Positions 51,919-61,454 are shown, numbered from the stretch's first letter. The stretch: DNA of 64,000 nt from Phycisphaerales bacterium (GCA_020849615.1 JADLFW010000047.1:23792-87791), one strand, 5' to 3'. Numbers and translations are program-made. Notes: generated by a model not told the origin, from the letters alone.

Positions 51919-52698
51919 GTGGCCGCCCGCCCGAACCGCGACAACGCCTTCACGCTCATCGAGCTGCTCGTCGTCATCGCGATCATCGCGCTGCTGATCG
52001 GCGTCCTGCTGCCCTCGCTGGGGGCCGCGCGAAGCCAGGCCCGCGCCACCGCGTGCGGCGCCAGGCTCCAGCAGATCGGCATCGGACTTTCGCTCTACCT
52101 GAACCAGTTCGACAACACGCTGCCCCAGGCCAAGGGCCCCCTGCCGGAGGGTGGGTCGGCGGTCATCGGCTCGCTCTTCGGCGGCAAGAAGGGCCGGCTC
52201 CCGTTCTACGGGATCGACGAGATCGGCGCCGAGCGGCGTCCCCTCAATCGGTTCCTGGTTGACCGGGCCGTGCCGCCCGATGCGGAGCCGGGCGTCGTCG
52301 AGACCCCCGAGTACCGCTCGCCCGCCGACCGCGGGTCGGAATCGACCGGTGTCCCCATCCCGGGCCTCGATCGTGCCGACTCCATGTACGACCTCATCGG
52401 CTCCAGCTACATCCTCAACGACCACTCGCTCGATGGTGAGGACCGGGCCACGCTGGTGCCGCGGACACCGACCGGGGATGGCGGACGCATGCCGATCGTC
52501 ACGCAGCCCAGCAAGACGTGGGTGGTGGGCACCCATCCGATCTATAACTTCCAGGAAGGCGGCGACCGCGGGATGGCGTGGTACCGTCCGGGCCACATCG
52601 AGGCGAGCCTGCTGTTCATCGACCTGCACGCCCGGGTCCGGGTGCCGGTGCCCAAGGGCATCGTCAACACCACACCCGACTACACGTTCCTGCCGTAG
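51919..52698 (+). CDS. Prepilin-type protein (type II secretion/pilin-like)
   Basis: A 259-residue exported protein with a prepilin N-terminus: [20 protein letters not shown], cleaved after the residue before Phe, with the Glu five residues on that type IV pilin assembly requires. The body contains several loops and ends near [16 protein letters not shown], a pattern like the C-terminal motif of planctomycete DUF1559-type pseudopilins. GTG 51919 is preceded by TACCAT six bases upstream and no ribosome binding site. It converges on another prepilin-type gene after 24 bases. Confidence 0.8.
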   Translation: MAARPNRDNAFTLIELLVVIAIIALLIGVLLPSLGAARSQARATACGARLQQIGIGLSLYLNQFDNTLPQAKGPLPEGGSAVIGSLFGGKKGRLPFYGIDEIGAERRPLNRFLVDRAVPPDAEPGVVETPEYRSPADRGSESTGVPIPGLDRADSMYDLIGSSYILNDHSLDGEDRATLVPRTPTGDGGRMPIVTQPSKTWVVGTHPIYNFQEGGDRGMAWYRPGHIEASLLFIDLHARVRVPVPKGIVNTTPDYTFLP

Positions 52699-52722
52699 GC
52701 AGTCAGTCGCCACCCGTCGAGA

Positions 52723-53679
52723 TCAGTCCTTGAACGGAGAGATCGAGATCTCCGATCCCGAGGGGACGACGTTGCCATAAGCGCGCAGCAGCGCATTGCG
52801 CCCCTTGGAGGGCTGCGTGTCGGGCGAGAGCGGGGTGCCCGTCGAGTCGTGCTCATTGACGAAGATGTTGTCGTTGACAATCTTCGAGCCGCCGAAGGCG
52901 ACCGTCAGCGGAATCGTCAGCCCGTCCGGATCGGGCCGGTTCACGAACTCGACGTGGCCGTCGTTGAACCCGACATTGCCCTGCCACTTCGAGGCCCAGC
53001 CCCAGATCTTGAGGGTCTTGGACTCCGTTCCCTGCGGGCCCGGCACCAGTTCCCACTTGCCGGGCTCGCCGCCGTACACGGGCCCGCGGCTGGCGATGAT
53101 GGCCTCGGTTGTCGAATACGTGTTGCTCCACAGGCGGAGCCGGGCCCCGAAGGGCGCGGTGTGGCCGTAGCTCACGCTGCCGATCTCGCCGTTGTTGCGG
53201 CGGCCCTTGCCTATGCCCGACATCCCCGACTCGCCCGGCATCCCGCAGAGGCCCGGGTCCCACAGCGCCTCGTCGGGCACCTCGGCCTGCTTGGGCTTGG
53301 AGAACTCGTAGCCCTCATCGGTCTTGATCTGGACATTCACTTCCGCCGGGCTGACCAGCATCTCGACCGGGACGCTCCCGCCGAACACCAGGATCGACAT
53401 CAGGTTGCCGGTGTTGTCCTTCTGGGCCGGGACCGTCGCCGTCACCGTCTTGTTGCCCGCATCGAGCTTGCTGGCGAGCGGGTAGGCGTCCTTGTTCGAC
53501 TGCGAGAAGATCATCAGCCCCTGCTGTACACCCCGCACCTGGGTGGAGTCCTTGAGCTGCCGGGCCGACTTCCGCGCCTTGCCCAGAGCCGGGAGCAGGA
53601 TGCCCACCAGCAGCGCGATGATCGCGATCACCACCAGAAGTTCGATCAGAGTGAACGCCTTGGAGTTTCTGGCCGCCAT
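52723..53679 (-). CDS. Prepilin-type protein (type II secretion/pilin-like)
   Basis: A 318-residue relative of the preceding protein on the other strand. The N-terminus [21 protein letters not shown] carries the prepilin cleavage site and Glu. The body is Gly/Asn-rich with a possible calcium-binding loop, and [15 protein letters not shown] near the C-terminus is the GHV motif of planctomycete pseudopilins. ATG 53679 has AGGGGG upstream. Its placement tail to tail with another prepilin gene suggests a small pilin locus. Confidence 0.8.
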   Translation of the reverse strand: MAARNSKAFTLIELLVVIAIIALLVGILLPALGKARKSARQLKDSTQVRGVQQGLMIFSQSNKDAYPLASKLDAGNKTVTATVPAQKDNTGNLMSILVFGGSVPVEMLVSPAEVNVQIKTDEGYEFSKPKQAEVPDEALWDPGLCGMPGESGMSGIGKGRRNNGEIGSVSYGHTAPFGARLRLWSNTYSTTEAIIASRGPVYGGEPGKWELVPGPQGTESKTLKIWGWASKWQGNVGFNDGHVEFVNRPDPDGLTIPLTVAFGGSKIVNDNIFVNEHDSTGTPLSPDTQPSKGRNALLRAYGNVVPSGSEISISPFKD

Positions 53680-53844
53680 GCCGTGGGCCCCCTGTTGACA
53701 ACCGCGCGCAGCTGTCGGCGGAACCGCCGATCCCCCGGTCTGTACGGCCACCCGGGCCCGAAGGCTGCACCGCGCCCCCGACTTCCCCAGATTACCAAGT
53801 TTTTCCAACCGCCGATAACTCGTTTTGGGCCACCCGTGTGCGGC

Positions 53845-54462
53845 CTATCGACGGCGGCGGGCAAGGAACACGGTCGCCAGCACCAAGGCCGCTCCCGGGC
53901 CCGGCACGATCACAAGGTCCATAGTGAAGCCCCCACCGCTGGGCGGGAAGCCGGCGGAGCCCGTCACCGCGCCCGACATGAAGTAGTCGCCGGGAGCGAG
54001 CGTGCCGGAGAACGTGCCCAGGGTCGTGAGTGCGAAGCCATCGGGCCCGCCAAAGATGTAGAACATGCCCGGGACCGCGGTCGCGGTGAACACGTAGTCG
54101 GCCGCCTCATCGAGCGTGAAGTTCACCGAGAAGCTGGAGGTGCCCCCGCCGCTGGCGCCCTGGCCCGTCCGCCCGCCCGACCATTGGCCGTTGACGCCGA
54201 TGTGAAGCGGATCGAGGATCGACTCCTGTTGAGCGCGCCCCCAGCCGCTGATCATCGTGAAGGGGTCCACGGCCTCGGCCTCGATGCTCTGGTCAAACGG
54301 GCCGAAATCGGGGGCGGTGATGGTGTGCTCATCCACGATGGAGCCCAGCGAAGCCTCACCGCGGGCCCGGATGAAGCGATTCTGGCTCGTGTACACAATC
54401 GACGCCCACAACGTGGGTGTAGTGGCAGCGACCGCGCCCATCACCATCGCGATGCGGTTCAC
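53845..54462 (-). CDS. Exported protein with PEP-CTERM-like anchor
   Basis: A 205-residue protein: a signal peptide (NRIAMVMGAVAATTPTLWA), a beta-rich body with the segment SVNFTLDEAADYVFTA, and the C-terminal VPGPGAALVLATVFLA followed by Arg-Arg-Arg-Arg, a PEP-CTERM-like sorting signal. The start is the GTG at 54462, preceded by AAGGAG six bases away. The function is unknown; its relatives are thought to be exported and anchored. Confidence 0.7.
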   Translation of the reverse strand: MNRIAMVMGAVAATTPTLWASIVYTSQNRFIRARGEASLGSIVDEHTITAPDFGPFDQSIEAEAVDPFTMISGWGRAQQESILDPLHIGVNGQWSGGRTGQGASGGGTSSFSVNFTLDEAADYVFTATAVPGMFYIFGGPDGFALTTLGTFSGTLAPGDYFMSGAVTGSAGFPPSGGGFTMDLVIVPGPGAALVLATVFLARRRR

Positions 54463-54682
54463 AGGGTGCTCCTTTCTCGGCCGATCGGGTCGCAACGCAA
54501 GGCCCGCGGTCGGACATGCGTGAACGGGGCTCCCGCGGGGCCCTTGGCCTTCACAGTAGCGCGGGCCACCCCGCGCCGGGAGCCCCAAAGCGGGTAACCG
54601 GGCCGGGTTCGGGGCGGTATGCTGTACGAACTGCCCCACTCGCGGGATCGCCGCCCCCTGCGGCCGGAGGGTTTCGAACTCA

Positions 54683-55162
54683 ATGAGCACCCAGGCCCAG
54701 AGCACCCTCGAACGCCCCCGGGTCTCGCGCGGATCGGAGGCGGTCACGCGCGGGCTGCGCGTCTCCGCGACACCAGCGTTCCTGGCCCAGCACTCCGACC
54801 CGCAGCAGCGGCGGTTCGTATTCGGGTACCGCATCCGGATCGTCAACGAAAGCGCGGACCGGGCCCGGCTGCTGACCCGGCACTGGGAGATTGTGGACGC
54901 CGACGGGTCGCGCCACGTGGTTGATGGCGAAGGCGTGGTCGGCCAGCAGCCCGACCTGGCGCCCGGGGCTGCGCACGAGTACGAGAGCTATTGCCCGCTC
55001 ACGACCGCGTGGGGCACCATGGAAGGCTCCTTCACGATGCAGGGGGAAAGCGGCGAGGTGTTCCCCATCACCGTCGCACGGTTCTACCTCGTCGCGCCGG
55101 TCGAGCCCGCCTCTCACCCGGGCCGGCGCCCCGCCATCCGCGCGGGCGGCGAGCGGCCGTAG
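54683..55162 (+). CDS. apaG: ApaG domain protein
   Basis: A 159-residue protein of the ApaG family: VTRGLRVSATPAFLAQHSD, FVFGYRIRIVNESADRARLL, RHWEIVDADGSRHVVDGEGVVG and AWGTMEGSFTMQ, an immunoglobulin-like beta sandwich. ApaG domains are linked to Co/Mg sensitivity and phospho-diadenosine metabolism in other bacteria. It has a 20-residue N-terminal extension and a short C-terminal tail. A possible -10 (TATGCT, 54618-54623) precedes it, with GGAGGG near the start. Confidence 0.85.
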   Translation: MSTQAQSTLERPRVSRGSEAVTRGLRVSATPAFLAQHSDPQQRRFVFGYRIRIVNESADRARLLTRHWEIVDADGSRHVVDGEGVVGQQPDLAPGAAHEYESYCPLTTAWGTMEGSFTMQGESGEVFPITVARFYLVAPVEPASHPGRRPAIRAGGERP

Positions 55163-55188
55163 GCGAAGCTCACATCAACTGATCAACT

Positions 55189-55220
55189 GAAAAACAGCCC
55201 CGGGCGCGGGCCCGGGGCTG
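55189..55220 (-). terminator. Terminator of the PEP-CTERM-like gene at 55.3 kb (minus strand)
   Basis: Perfect 10-bp stem cagccccggg/cccggggctg with a six-base loop. On the minus strand a T-run follows at the bases matching 55190-55194. It lies 31 bases after that gene's stop codon. Confidence 0.85.
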
Positions 55221-55250
55221 CTCGTTGCGGATCGCGAAATCCGTCGTCGA

Positions 55251-55934
55251 TCAGGCGCGACGGCGGCGGGAAGCGACCAGGCCCGCCAAGCCGATGAGGG
55301 CCGCGCTGGACGGGGCCGGGACGAACGTGCCCTCGATGGTCACGTTGTCCACGCGGTTCGTGCCCGCGGTGCCGCCCGGGGTCACCTTGTTGACCATCCG
55401 GAAGGAGACGGTCGCCTGGCTATCGAGCCCAGCGCCGCCCGCGACCGGGCCGAAGCGGTATTCGAGCTTGGGAGCGCCCGTCGAACTCCAGGCGCCGGTC
55501 GTGCCCGTGCCGCCGTTGGGGAGAACAACGTAGTCAGCCAGCAGAACGGTCGAGGTCGCGAACCCGTCCGTGCTGGCGATGAGATCGAACGTGGCCGGGC
55601 CGGTGTTGCTGCGGGTCTGGTCCCACGTGATGGTGATGCCGGTGTAGTTGCTGGTACTGGTGCTGAACTGGTAGTAGTCGCCGATGGCCCACTTGTCCGA
55701 GCTGAACGACTCGGCCGAACCGTTGCCGACGGGGTTTGAATAGATGGTCGTGAGGTCGCCGTGGAAGCCGCTGGCGAACGACGAAGCGGCCAGAGCGCCA
55801 CCCTCGGCCGCGTGCGGGCCCGCGGTGACCGGCACACTGGTCTCAAACGTCCACTGGGCGATCACATCAGCGCTGACGGTCGACGCGGCGAACAGCGCGG
55901 CGGCCGAAGCCGCAAGGAACACGGTCCTGCTCAT
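55251..55934 (-). CDS. Exported protein with PEP-CTERM-like anchor
   Basis: A 227-residue protein with a clear signal peptide (SRTVFLAASAAALFAASTVS), a beta-sandwich-like body beginning DVIAQWTFETSVPVT and containing Asn/Ser/Thr-rich strands, and a C-terminal VPAPSSAALIGLAGLVAS plus RRRRA sorting signal. The WTFE opening is found in many extracellular planctomycete proteins. A GGAG lies about six bases before the start. Terminator downstream, 295-base gap upstream; a single-gene unit. Confidence 0.75.
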   Translation of the reverse strand: MSRTVFLAASAAALFAASTVSADVIAQWTFETSVPVTAGPHAAEGGALAASSFASGFHGDLTTIYSNPVGNGSAESFSSDKWAIGDYYQFSTSTSNYTGITITWDQTRSNTGPATFDLIASTDGFATSTVLLADYVVLPNGGTGTTGAWSSTGAPKLEYRFGPVAGGAGLDSQATVSFRMVNKVTPGGTAGTNRVDNVTIEGTFVPAPSSAALIGLAGLVASRRRRA

Positions 55935-56229
55935 TCTCGTTCTCCTATGGATCTCTCTGGTCTCTCTGAAATAGGGCCCCCCGAACCACGGGGATGACGA
56001 GCCATCAGAATAGCAGGATGTGACTGTACGATCGTGGAATTCCTAGCTAAGTTCCGATTCAGACCGGACTAACGAGCACCTATTCTGGACGGATGCATCC
56101 GTTTCCGGCGACGCCTTGGCCCGGCGCGGTTTGCCATATCCAGTGTCACCCTGAACCCATCAGCGCGCCAACCCACGCGCCCGCCGCGATTCGCCGAGCA
56201 CGAGCAACCGGGGTACGATGGTCCGCTCC
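55935..56229. other. Leader/intergenic region before the tRNA
   Basis: About 295 bases between the PEP-CTERM-like gene (minus) and the tRNA (plus). The leader of the minus-strand gene contains two AGAGAGA units just upstream of its ribosome binding site. The rest, around 56020-56110, is relatively A/T-rich and probably carries the promoters of both; I see no gene. Confidence 0.4.
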
Positions 56230-56303
56230 GGGCGCGTAGCTCAGCTGGCTAGAGCGCGGCTGTCACATAGCCGAGGTCACAGGTTCGAGTCCTGTTGCGC
56301 CCA
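56230..56303 (+). tRNA. tRNA-Val (anticodon CAC)
   Basis: A 74-nt cloverleaf: acceptor GGGCGCG pairs with TGCGCCC, the D stem is GCTC/GAGC, the anticodon stem CGGCT/AGCCG encloses GTCACAT with CAC at 34-36 and T at 33, and the T arm is ACAGG-TTCGAGT-CCTGT. Discriminator base A, no encoded CCA. CAC reads the valine codon GUG; A73 and the CAC anticodon agree with valine identity. A terminator-like hairpin follows. It precedes the CHAT locus by about 300 bases. Confidence 0.9.
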
Positions 56304-56308
56304 TTCGA

Positions 56309-56363
56309 CCCCTTCCTGCCGGGAGTTGCCAACTCCTGCCACGGCAAGGGGTTGTTCGTTTTT
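56309..56363 (+). terminator. tRNA terminator hairpin
   Basis: CCCCTT (56309-56314) pairs with AAGGGG (56346-56351), with an inner GGAGTT-GCC-AACTCC stem between them, followed by a T-rich run (GTTGTTCGTTTTT). It starts six bases after the tRNA 3' end. Confidence 0.75.
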
Positions 56364-56611
56364 GGGCTCGCCCGCTGTGGTCGCGGCCCGCCGCCCTGTC
56401 GCCACGAGTTTGGCGCAAGATGGACTCTGGTCGGGCACGCGGACTGGCACCGAGTGTGGCGGGACCGGAATCTGACAGGCACATACTGGCGTCGGGCGTG
56501 CTGAACATACAGCAGTAGGGCACGATCAGCCGGCCCGGCTCCCAGAGTGAAGACATCGTTGCCATGTGCTAGACTGCCCGTGGATTGCCCTAGCCGGGCA
56601 GGGGGTGCTCC

Positions 56612-59600
56612 ATGCAGGCGCATCGGCTCGTCATCGAGTGCGGGGACCGAATCCCGGAGGGCGTGAAGGTCCGTGTCCGGCGCGAGGCGGGCGGGCCCGG
56701 CAAGGCCACCGATGACATCCTCATCCACGACCCCGCGACGGTGCGGGTCGATGCCGGCGCCGGCGCAGCGGAGGCCGGCGGCCCGGCGCTGCCGGGCGAG
56801 CTGCACTGGTACCTCGAGCACTACCTCGAGCACCCGACGGATGTGGATGAGGCCCGGGCCCGGCGCTGCCTGAAGGCGCTCCAAGGCTGGGGCGAGCGCG
56901 CGTTCAAGGCGCTCTTCGACTCCGGGACAGCCCGCGACTTCTATACCCGGGCCGTCGAGGCCGGGCTGGCGCAGCTGACGATCGTGATCTCGGCGGATGA
57001 TCCGGCGGTGCTGTCGTGGCCGTGGGAGGCGCTGCGGGACCCGCAGGCGGGCGACCTGGCCCGGCAGGCCCGGTTCGAGCGCCGGCTCAACCAACAGCAC
57101 GATCCGGCGGCGCTGCACGAGAATCTCGGGAAGCAGCAGCAGGTGAACATCCTGCTGGTGACGGCCCGCCCGCGCGGGCGGCGGGATGTAAGCTACCGCT
57201 CGGTCTCGCGGCCCCTGGTGGAACTGGTGCACAGCGATCCGGAGATCCGGGCCCGGGTGACGGTGCTGCGGCCACCGACGTTCAAGGCCCTGCAGGAGCA
57301 CCTGCGGGCCCGGCCGGGCCGATACCACATCGTGCACTTCGACGGGCACGGCGTGTTCACCGGCGGGACGGGGGGAGCAGCGCCGCAAGGCCACCTCGTG
57401 TTCGAGCCCGAGTCGGGCGATCTGTACGACCAGAAGGGCGACCTCACCAAGGACCCAAAGGTCCGGGCCTCCGCCCTGATCCCGGCGCCGATGCTGGCGC
57501 AGGCGATGCGGGAGCACAACATCCCGGTGGTGGTGCTCAACGCCTGCCAGTCGGGGATGATCGCGAATGAGGCGGGGGATGCCTTCGCCTCCGTGGCCGG
57601 TTCGCTGATCCAGGCCGGGGTGCGCGGCGTGGTGGCGATGGCCTACAGCCTGTGGGTGAGCGGGGCGAAGGAGTTCCTGCCGGCGTTCTACGGGACGCTG
57701 TTCGACACCGGCTCGCTGGCCGAGGCGGTGCGCCTCGGGCGCGAGCGGATGGCGGTCCAGCCGGTGCGAACTTCTGCCAAGGGGCCGGCCGAGCTTCAGG
57801 ACTGGCTGGTGCCGGTCTTGTACCAGCAGGCCGAGGTTGATCTTGAGTTCGCCGAGGACGGACGGGCCGAGGACCCGGTCCGCGCTGCACTGGATGCCCT
57901 GCCCGAGCCGTTCAAGGACCTGGACAACCCGCACGGGCTCATCGGGCGTGATGGCCCGATCCTGGAGCTTGAGCGGGCGCTGCTGCGGCCGCCGCCCGGC
58001 GTGCTGATGCACGGGCTGGGTGGGGTGGGCAAGACGACGCTGGCCAGGGGCCTGGCCCGGTGGCTAGTGCAGACGGATTCGGACTTGCTGTACGCCGATG
58101 CGAAGGATGACAACGGCGAGGCCCGGCGGATGCTGAAGCCGCCGATCTGGATCAGCTTCCAGGGGGTGCTGTCGGCCGAGTACGTGCTGAATGAGATGGG
58201 CCGCGCCCTGTACGGGCCCGACTTCTCGGCCGTGGCTACGCAGGTCCGCGAGCGGCAGAAGGCCCAGGGTCGGGAGATGAGCGACCGCGAGGTGGCGGCT
58301 GCGCTCCTCATCAACGCCCTGAAGCAGTCGCCGCGGCTGATCGTGTGGGACAACTTCGAGGTCGTGCGCGGGATGGAGGGACAGACGGGCGCGCTGAGCG
58401 AGACCGACCGAAACACGCTGCGCGAGTTCCTGAAGGCGCTGCGCACTTCTGGGAGCGCGGCCAAGGTGGTCATCACCAGCCGGGGCGAGGAGGAGTGGCT
58501 CGGGGACCAGTCCGTGTGCTTCCGCCCGCGCGCGCTGGGCGGGCTGAGCGGCGAGGAGCTGTGGTCGTACACCGAGGCGGTACTGAAGGACCTGGGCCTG
58601 AGCGTCGACAGGACGGACCAGTCGCTGATGGACCTGCTCTCCGAGGTCGCGGGCCACCCGCTGATGCTGCGGGTCATCCTGCCGAAGCTCGCCGAACGCT
58701 CGCCGGGCGAGCTGCTGGAAGCGCTGCGGCGCAACTTGGATGAGCTGGACTTGCCCCAGGAGAGCGAGGAGGTCCGCAAGCTCTACGCCACGCTGCGCCT
58801 GGCCGAGCAGGCGGTGCCGGAGGAGCTGCGGCCGCTCCTGATTCCGTTGTCGATGCACGAGGAGTGGGTGTTCGGCAAGTTCCTCTTCGTGATCGCCGAG
58901 GAGGTGGACAAGCGTTGGACCGAGGGTCAGGTGGGTCGGTTCCTCGATGGGCTCGTCCGGGCGGGGGTGCTGCACCAGCGCGGGCCTGGGTTGTACGAGC
59001 AGCACCCGGCGCTGGCCCGGTACCTGCGGGCCGCCTTCAAGACGGCGCCCGACGTCCAAGCGACCTGGGCGCGGGCGGCGGTGAAGTCGATGGCGGCGGC
59101 GTGCGCAAAACTCGTAGGGCGGCCCCGGACCGAACAAGAGTGGTTTATGGCGTTCTATGAACGGACGCTGTCCGGCGCTGTGGAGACCGCGGACAGCATG
59201 GGACGGGCGATCGAGGCCAGGGGACTGATCGAGGGGTTGGGGTCTTGGGCTCTGAACAACCGGAGGTTGGCGGATGCAGAGCGGTGGTTCAGCGAGCTCG
59301 CCCGGCGGTTCGAGGCGGCCGGCATGGAGGAGAACGCGGCGACCTCGTACCACCAGTTGGGGCTGGTGGCGTTCAAGGCGAACCGGTACCAGGATGCGGA
59401 GCGGTTATATCGGAGAGCAGGCGAGGTCTTTGAGCGCGTGGGATCGCCCTTGAACGCCGCGGTGGTGCAGCACGAACTGGGGAACCTGGCTCTGTCCCGG
59501 CGGGACTGGGACGCGGCGTGGGCTTGGTTTGAGAAGGCGGCGACCGCGTGCGGGCAAGCGGGGTCCGGCGCGGGGCTGGCGGCGGCGTATCACGGGCTCG

Positions 59601-60361
59601 GGAACGTGCTTGAGCAACAGAACAAGTACGAAGCGGCGGAAGCGATGTACACCAAGAGCCTGGCCATCAAGAAGGGCCTGGGCGATGAGCAGAGCATCGG
59701 GACGACGTACACGCACCTGGGCAACACCGCGATGGCGCGCCGCGATTTTGCGGCGGCGTGGGACTGGTATCACAAGAGCTTGGAGATCAAGGAGCGTCTG
59801 GCGGACTTCCCCGGGCAGGCCGTAGTGCTGCACAACCTCGGCAGGATCGCGCAGGTGGGGATGAAGCTCGATCTCGCTGAGAACTATCTGCGCCGGAGCG
59901 TGTCGATCAAGGAACGCCAAGGCATGCAGCGTGAAGCCGCCATCACCTATCATCAGTTGGGCACGTTGGCGCTGCAGCGGCAAGATTTCGTGGTCGCTCG
60001 GGATTGGTATCTCAAGAGCGCGGAGGTCAAGCGGCGGCTCGGCGATGCGCACGGCGCGGCAATGGTGCAGGCGGACATGGGCGTGCTCGAGTTGGCCTGG
60101 GATCACCCGATAGCGGCCGGCGAGTCGTTCCGCGCCGCGATCATCGGACTCGAGTCCTGCAAAGACCCCGCGGCCGCCGCTAACTTAGCGGAACTCTACT
60201 TCAAGCTGTGGGGCCGGGCCCCGGCGGAAGACCGGCTCGTGCTTGAGGCGAAGTGGAGCGAGGATGGCCTGGGAGAGTTTCCACGGGAGGTCGCGATGCG
60301 GGTCGTGGCCCACGCCAGCGGAACAGCGCCCGGGTCGGCGGACGAAGCCACAAAGACGTGA
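56612..60361 (+). CDS. CHAT protease - STAND NTPase - TPR protein
   Basis: A 1249-residue signalling protein. The CHAT caspase-like domain (about 100-400) has VLSWPWEALRDP, the catalytic His246 in HFDGHG and Cys312 in LNACQSG. The NTPase (about 440-750) has GLGGVGKTTLA with Lys474 (Walker A), RLIVWDNFE (Walker B) and VVITSRGEEEW (sensor-like), as in NB-ARC/STAND ATPases. The C-terminus has seven 40-residue TPR units (about 905-1185), such as SYHQLGLVAFKANRYQDAERL. The layout is that of bacterial proteins proposed in immune/cell-death roles: TPR senses, NTPase oligomerises, CHAT cuts a partner. AGGGGG precedes the ATG. A small unknown gene follows 49 bases later. Confidence 0.9.
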   Translation: MQAHRLVIECGDRIPEGVKVRVRREAGGPGKATDDILIHDPATVRVDAGAGAAEAGGPALPGELHWYLEHYLEHPTDVDEARARRCLKALQGWGERAFKALFDSGTARDFYTRAVEAGLAQLTIVISADDPAVLSWPWEALRDPQAGDLARQARFERRLNQQHDPAALHENLGKQQQVNILLVTARPRGRRDVSYRSVSRPLVELVHSDPEIRARVTVLRPPTFKALQEHLRARPGRYHIVHFDGHGVFTGGTGGAAPQGHLVFEPESGDLYDQKGDLTKDPKVRASALIPAPMLAQAMREHNIPVVVLNACQSGMIANEAGDAFASVAGSLIQAGVRGVVAMAYSLWVSGAKEFLPAFYGTLFDTGSLAEAVRLGRERMAVQPVRTSAKGPAELQDWLVPVLYQQAEVDLEFAEDGRAEDPVRAALDALPEPFKDLDNPHGLIGRDGPILELERALLRPPPGVLMHGLGGVGKTTLARGLARWLVQTDSDLLYADAKDDNGEARRMLKPPIWISFQGVLSAEYVLNEMGRALYGPDFSAVATQVRERQKAQGREMSDREVAAALLINALKQSPRLIVWDNFEVVRGMEGQTGALSETDRNTLREFLKALRTSGSAAKVVITSRGEEEWLGDQSVCFRPRALGGLSGEELWSYTEAVLKDLGLSVDRTDQSLMDLLSEVAGHPLMLRVILPKLAERSPGELLEALRRNLDELDLPQESEEVRKLYATLRLAEQAVPEELRPLLIPLSMHEEWVFGKFLFVIAEEVDKRWTEGQVGRFLDGLVRAGVLHQRGPGLYEQHPALARYLRAAFKTAPDVQATWARAAVKSMAAACAKLVGRPRTEQEWFMAFYERTLSGAVETADSMGRAIEARGLIEGLGSWALNNRRLADAERWFSELARRFEAAGMEENAATSYHQLGLVAFKANRYQDAERLYRRAGEVFERVGSPLNAAVVQHELGNLALSRRDWDAAWAWFEKAATACGQAGSGAGLAAAYHGLGNVLEQQNKYEAAEAMYTKSLAIKKGLGDEQSIGTTYTHLGNTAMARRDFAAAWDWYHKSLEIKERLADFPGQAVVLHNLGRIAQVGMKLDLAENYLRRSVSIKERQGMQREAAITYHQLGTLALQRQDFVVARDWYLKSAEVKRRLGDAHGAAMVQADMGVLELAWDHPIAAGESFRAAIIGLESCKDPAAAANLAELYFKLWGRAPAEDRLVLEAKWSEDGLGEFPREVAMRVVAHASGTAPGSADEATKT

Positions 60362-60410
60362 GTCCGCATCTCTTGCGCGGGCCCGGCCCGCGCGAACCGG
60401 AGGTTGCCCG

Positions 60411-61454
60411 ATGACATTGCTGGATGATCTTCGCGGCTGGTGGACCAAGGAACAGACCAACTGGACGCTCGTGCAGGTCGCGCCTCCGCCCGGGCCCGCG
60501 CCCGAGGATGCCCTGCCGCCGAGTTCGCCGGTCCGCCTCGGCAAGGCGTACCTCACGGTGCGGATGCGCTCCATGGCCATCGGGGCGTCCCGCAAGGGCT
60601 GGAACCTCTTCCACGCCGCCCTGCACAGCCAGATGACGCTGGACCTGCGTGATGGCAGCACCGCGGTCATCCAGACCGTGCTGGCCCCCGACTTCCTCCG
60701 CGAGCTGGACCCCAAGCGGCTCCAGAACGTCCTGCACATCGACCGGACCATCTTCGGGCCCGCGCCCTACTCGGGCGGGCCGCTGGCGGTCAGCATGGGC
60801 GTGCTCGCGGTCAAGCACGCCGACCTGGCCACGCCGTTCCTGAACATCCTGGAGGAACTGGGCACGGCCGCGGGCGTCGCCTTCATCGGAGCCGCCACCC
60901 CATTCATCGGGCCGATCAGGAAGGGCGTCGAGCTGCTCACCGGCACGGCGGATGCGACTTCGCTCGAGATCGCGCTGGTGCGGGAGCTCAACCCCCCCAC
61001 CAGCGGCTGGTACGCCCTGGTCCGCCTGCCGGGCGGGAGCGTGAAGCCGGAAGAACTCTCCGTGGTCCCCGACAACTTCGAGCTCCGCCGTCACGGCAAA
61101 CCGTTGCCGGGCGTGCCCTACCTGGTCTACTCGGTGGATGCGACCTCGACGCGCCCCGACTGGGCCAAGATTCCCGAGTTGAAGGCCGCCTACAAGGACT
61201 TCACGGGCCAAGTCGTGAAGAACAAGCGGCAGGAAGCGGATGAAGCGGTCAAGGTCTTCTCGCGGGTCGCACGCATCTGCCCCGAACTTCTCGCCGTCCA
61301 CGCCGAGGATGTGGTCTCCGCCGTCAAGGCCGAGTACCGCCGGGCCTTCGAGGAAGACGGGGATGGGAAGTTCAGCGTGAGCGCCCCGACCAAGGGCCCG
61401 GCCGGCCCGGCGCCGGGCCTGGACAGACTTCAGGTGCGATTCCGGGCGCCGTAG
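60411..61454 (+). CDS. Unrecognised partner gene of the CHAT-STAND protein
   Basis: A 347-residue protein in no family I recognise. The N-terminus WWTKEQTNWTLVQV is followed by a Pro-rich stretch and a beta-rich region (about 40-125). A Gly/Ala-rich hydrophobic segment GTAAGVAFIGAATPFIGP (about 151-168) may insert into membranes or form a helical core. The C-terminal part is helical and rich in Lys/Glu. GGAGG lies eight bases before the ATG and 49 bases follow the CHAT gene, so they are very likely co-transcribed. It is a candidate substrate or effector of the protease, which remains inference. No signal peptide is seen. Confidence 0.75.
   Translation: MTLLDDLRGWWTKEQTNWTLVQVAPPPGPAPEDALPPSSPVRLGKAYLTVRMRSMAIGASRKGWNLFHAALHSQMTLDLRDGSTAVIQTVLAPDFLRELDPKRLQNVLHIDRTIFGPAPYSGGPLAVSMGVLAVKHADLATPFLNILEELGTAAGVAFIGAATPFIGPIRKGVELLTGTADATSLEIALVRELNPPTSGWYALVRLPGGSVKPEELSVVPDNFELRRHGKPLPGVPYLVYSVDATSTRPDWAKIPELKAAYKDFTGQVVKNKRQEADEAVKVFSRVARICPELLAVHAEDVVSAVKAEYRRAFEEDGDGKFSVSAPTKGPAGPAPGLDRLQVRFRAP

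Noticed and set aside
56230..56303. Reading the tRNA as tRNA-Asp (GTC)
   Set aside because: GTC occupies loop positions 32-34; with a five-base-pair stem and T at 33 the anticodon is CAC, and A73 agrees with valine.
60411..61454. Partner protein as a bacterial gasdermin
   Set aside because: It is longer than typical bacterial gasdermins, lacks an N-terminal cysteine and I see no gasdermin pattern; the idea stays only as a functional analogy.
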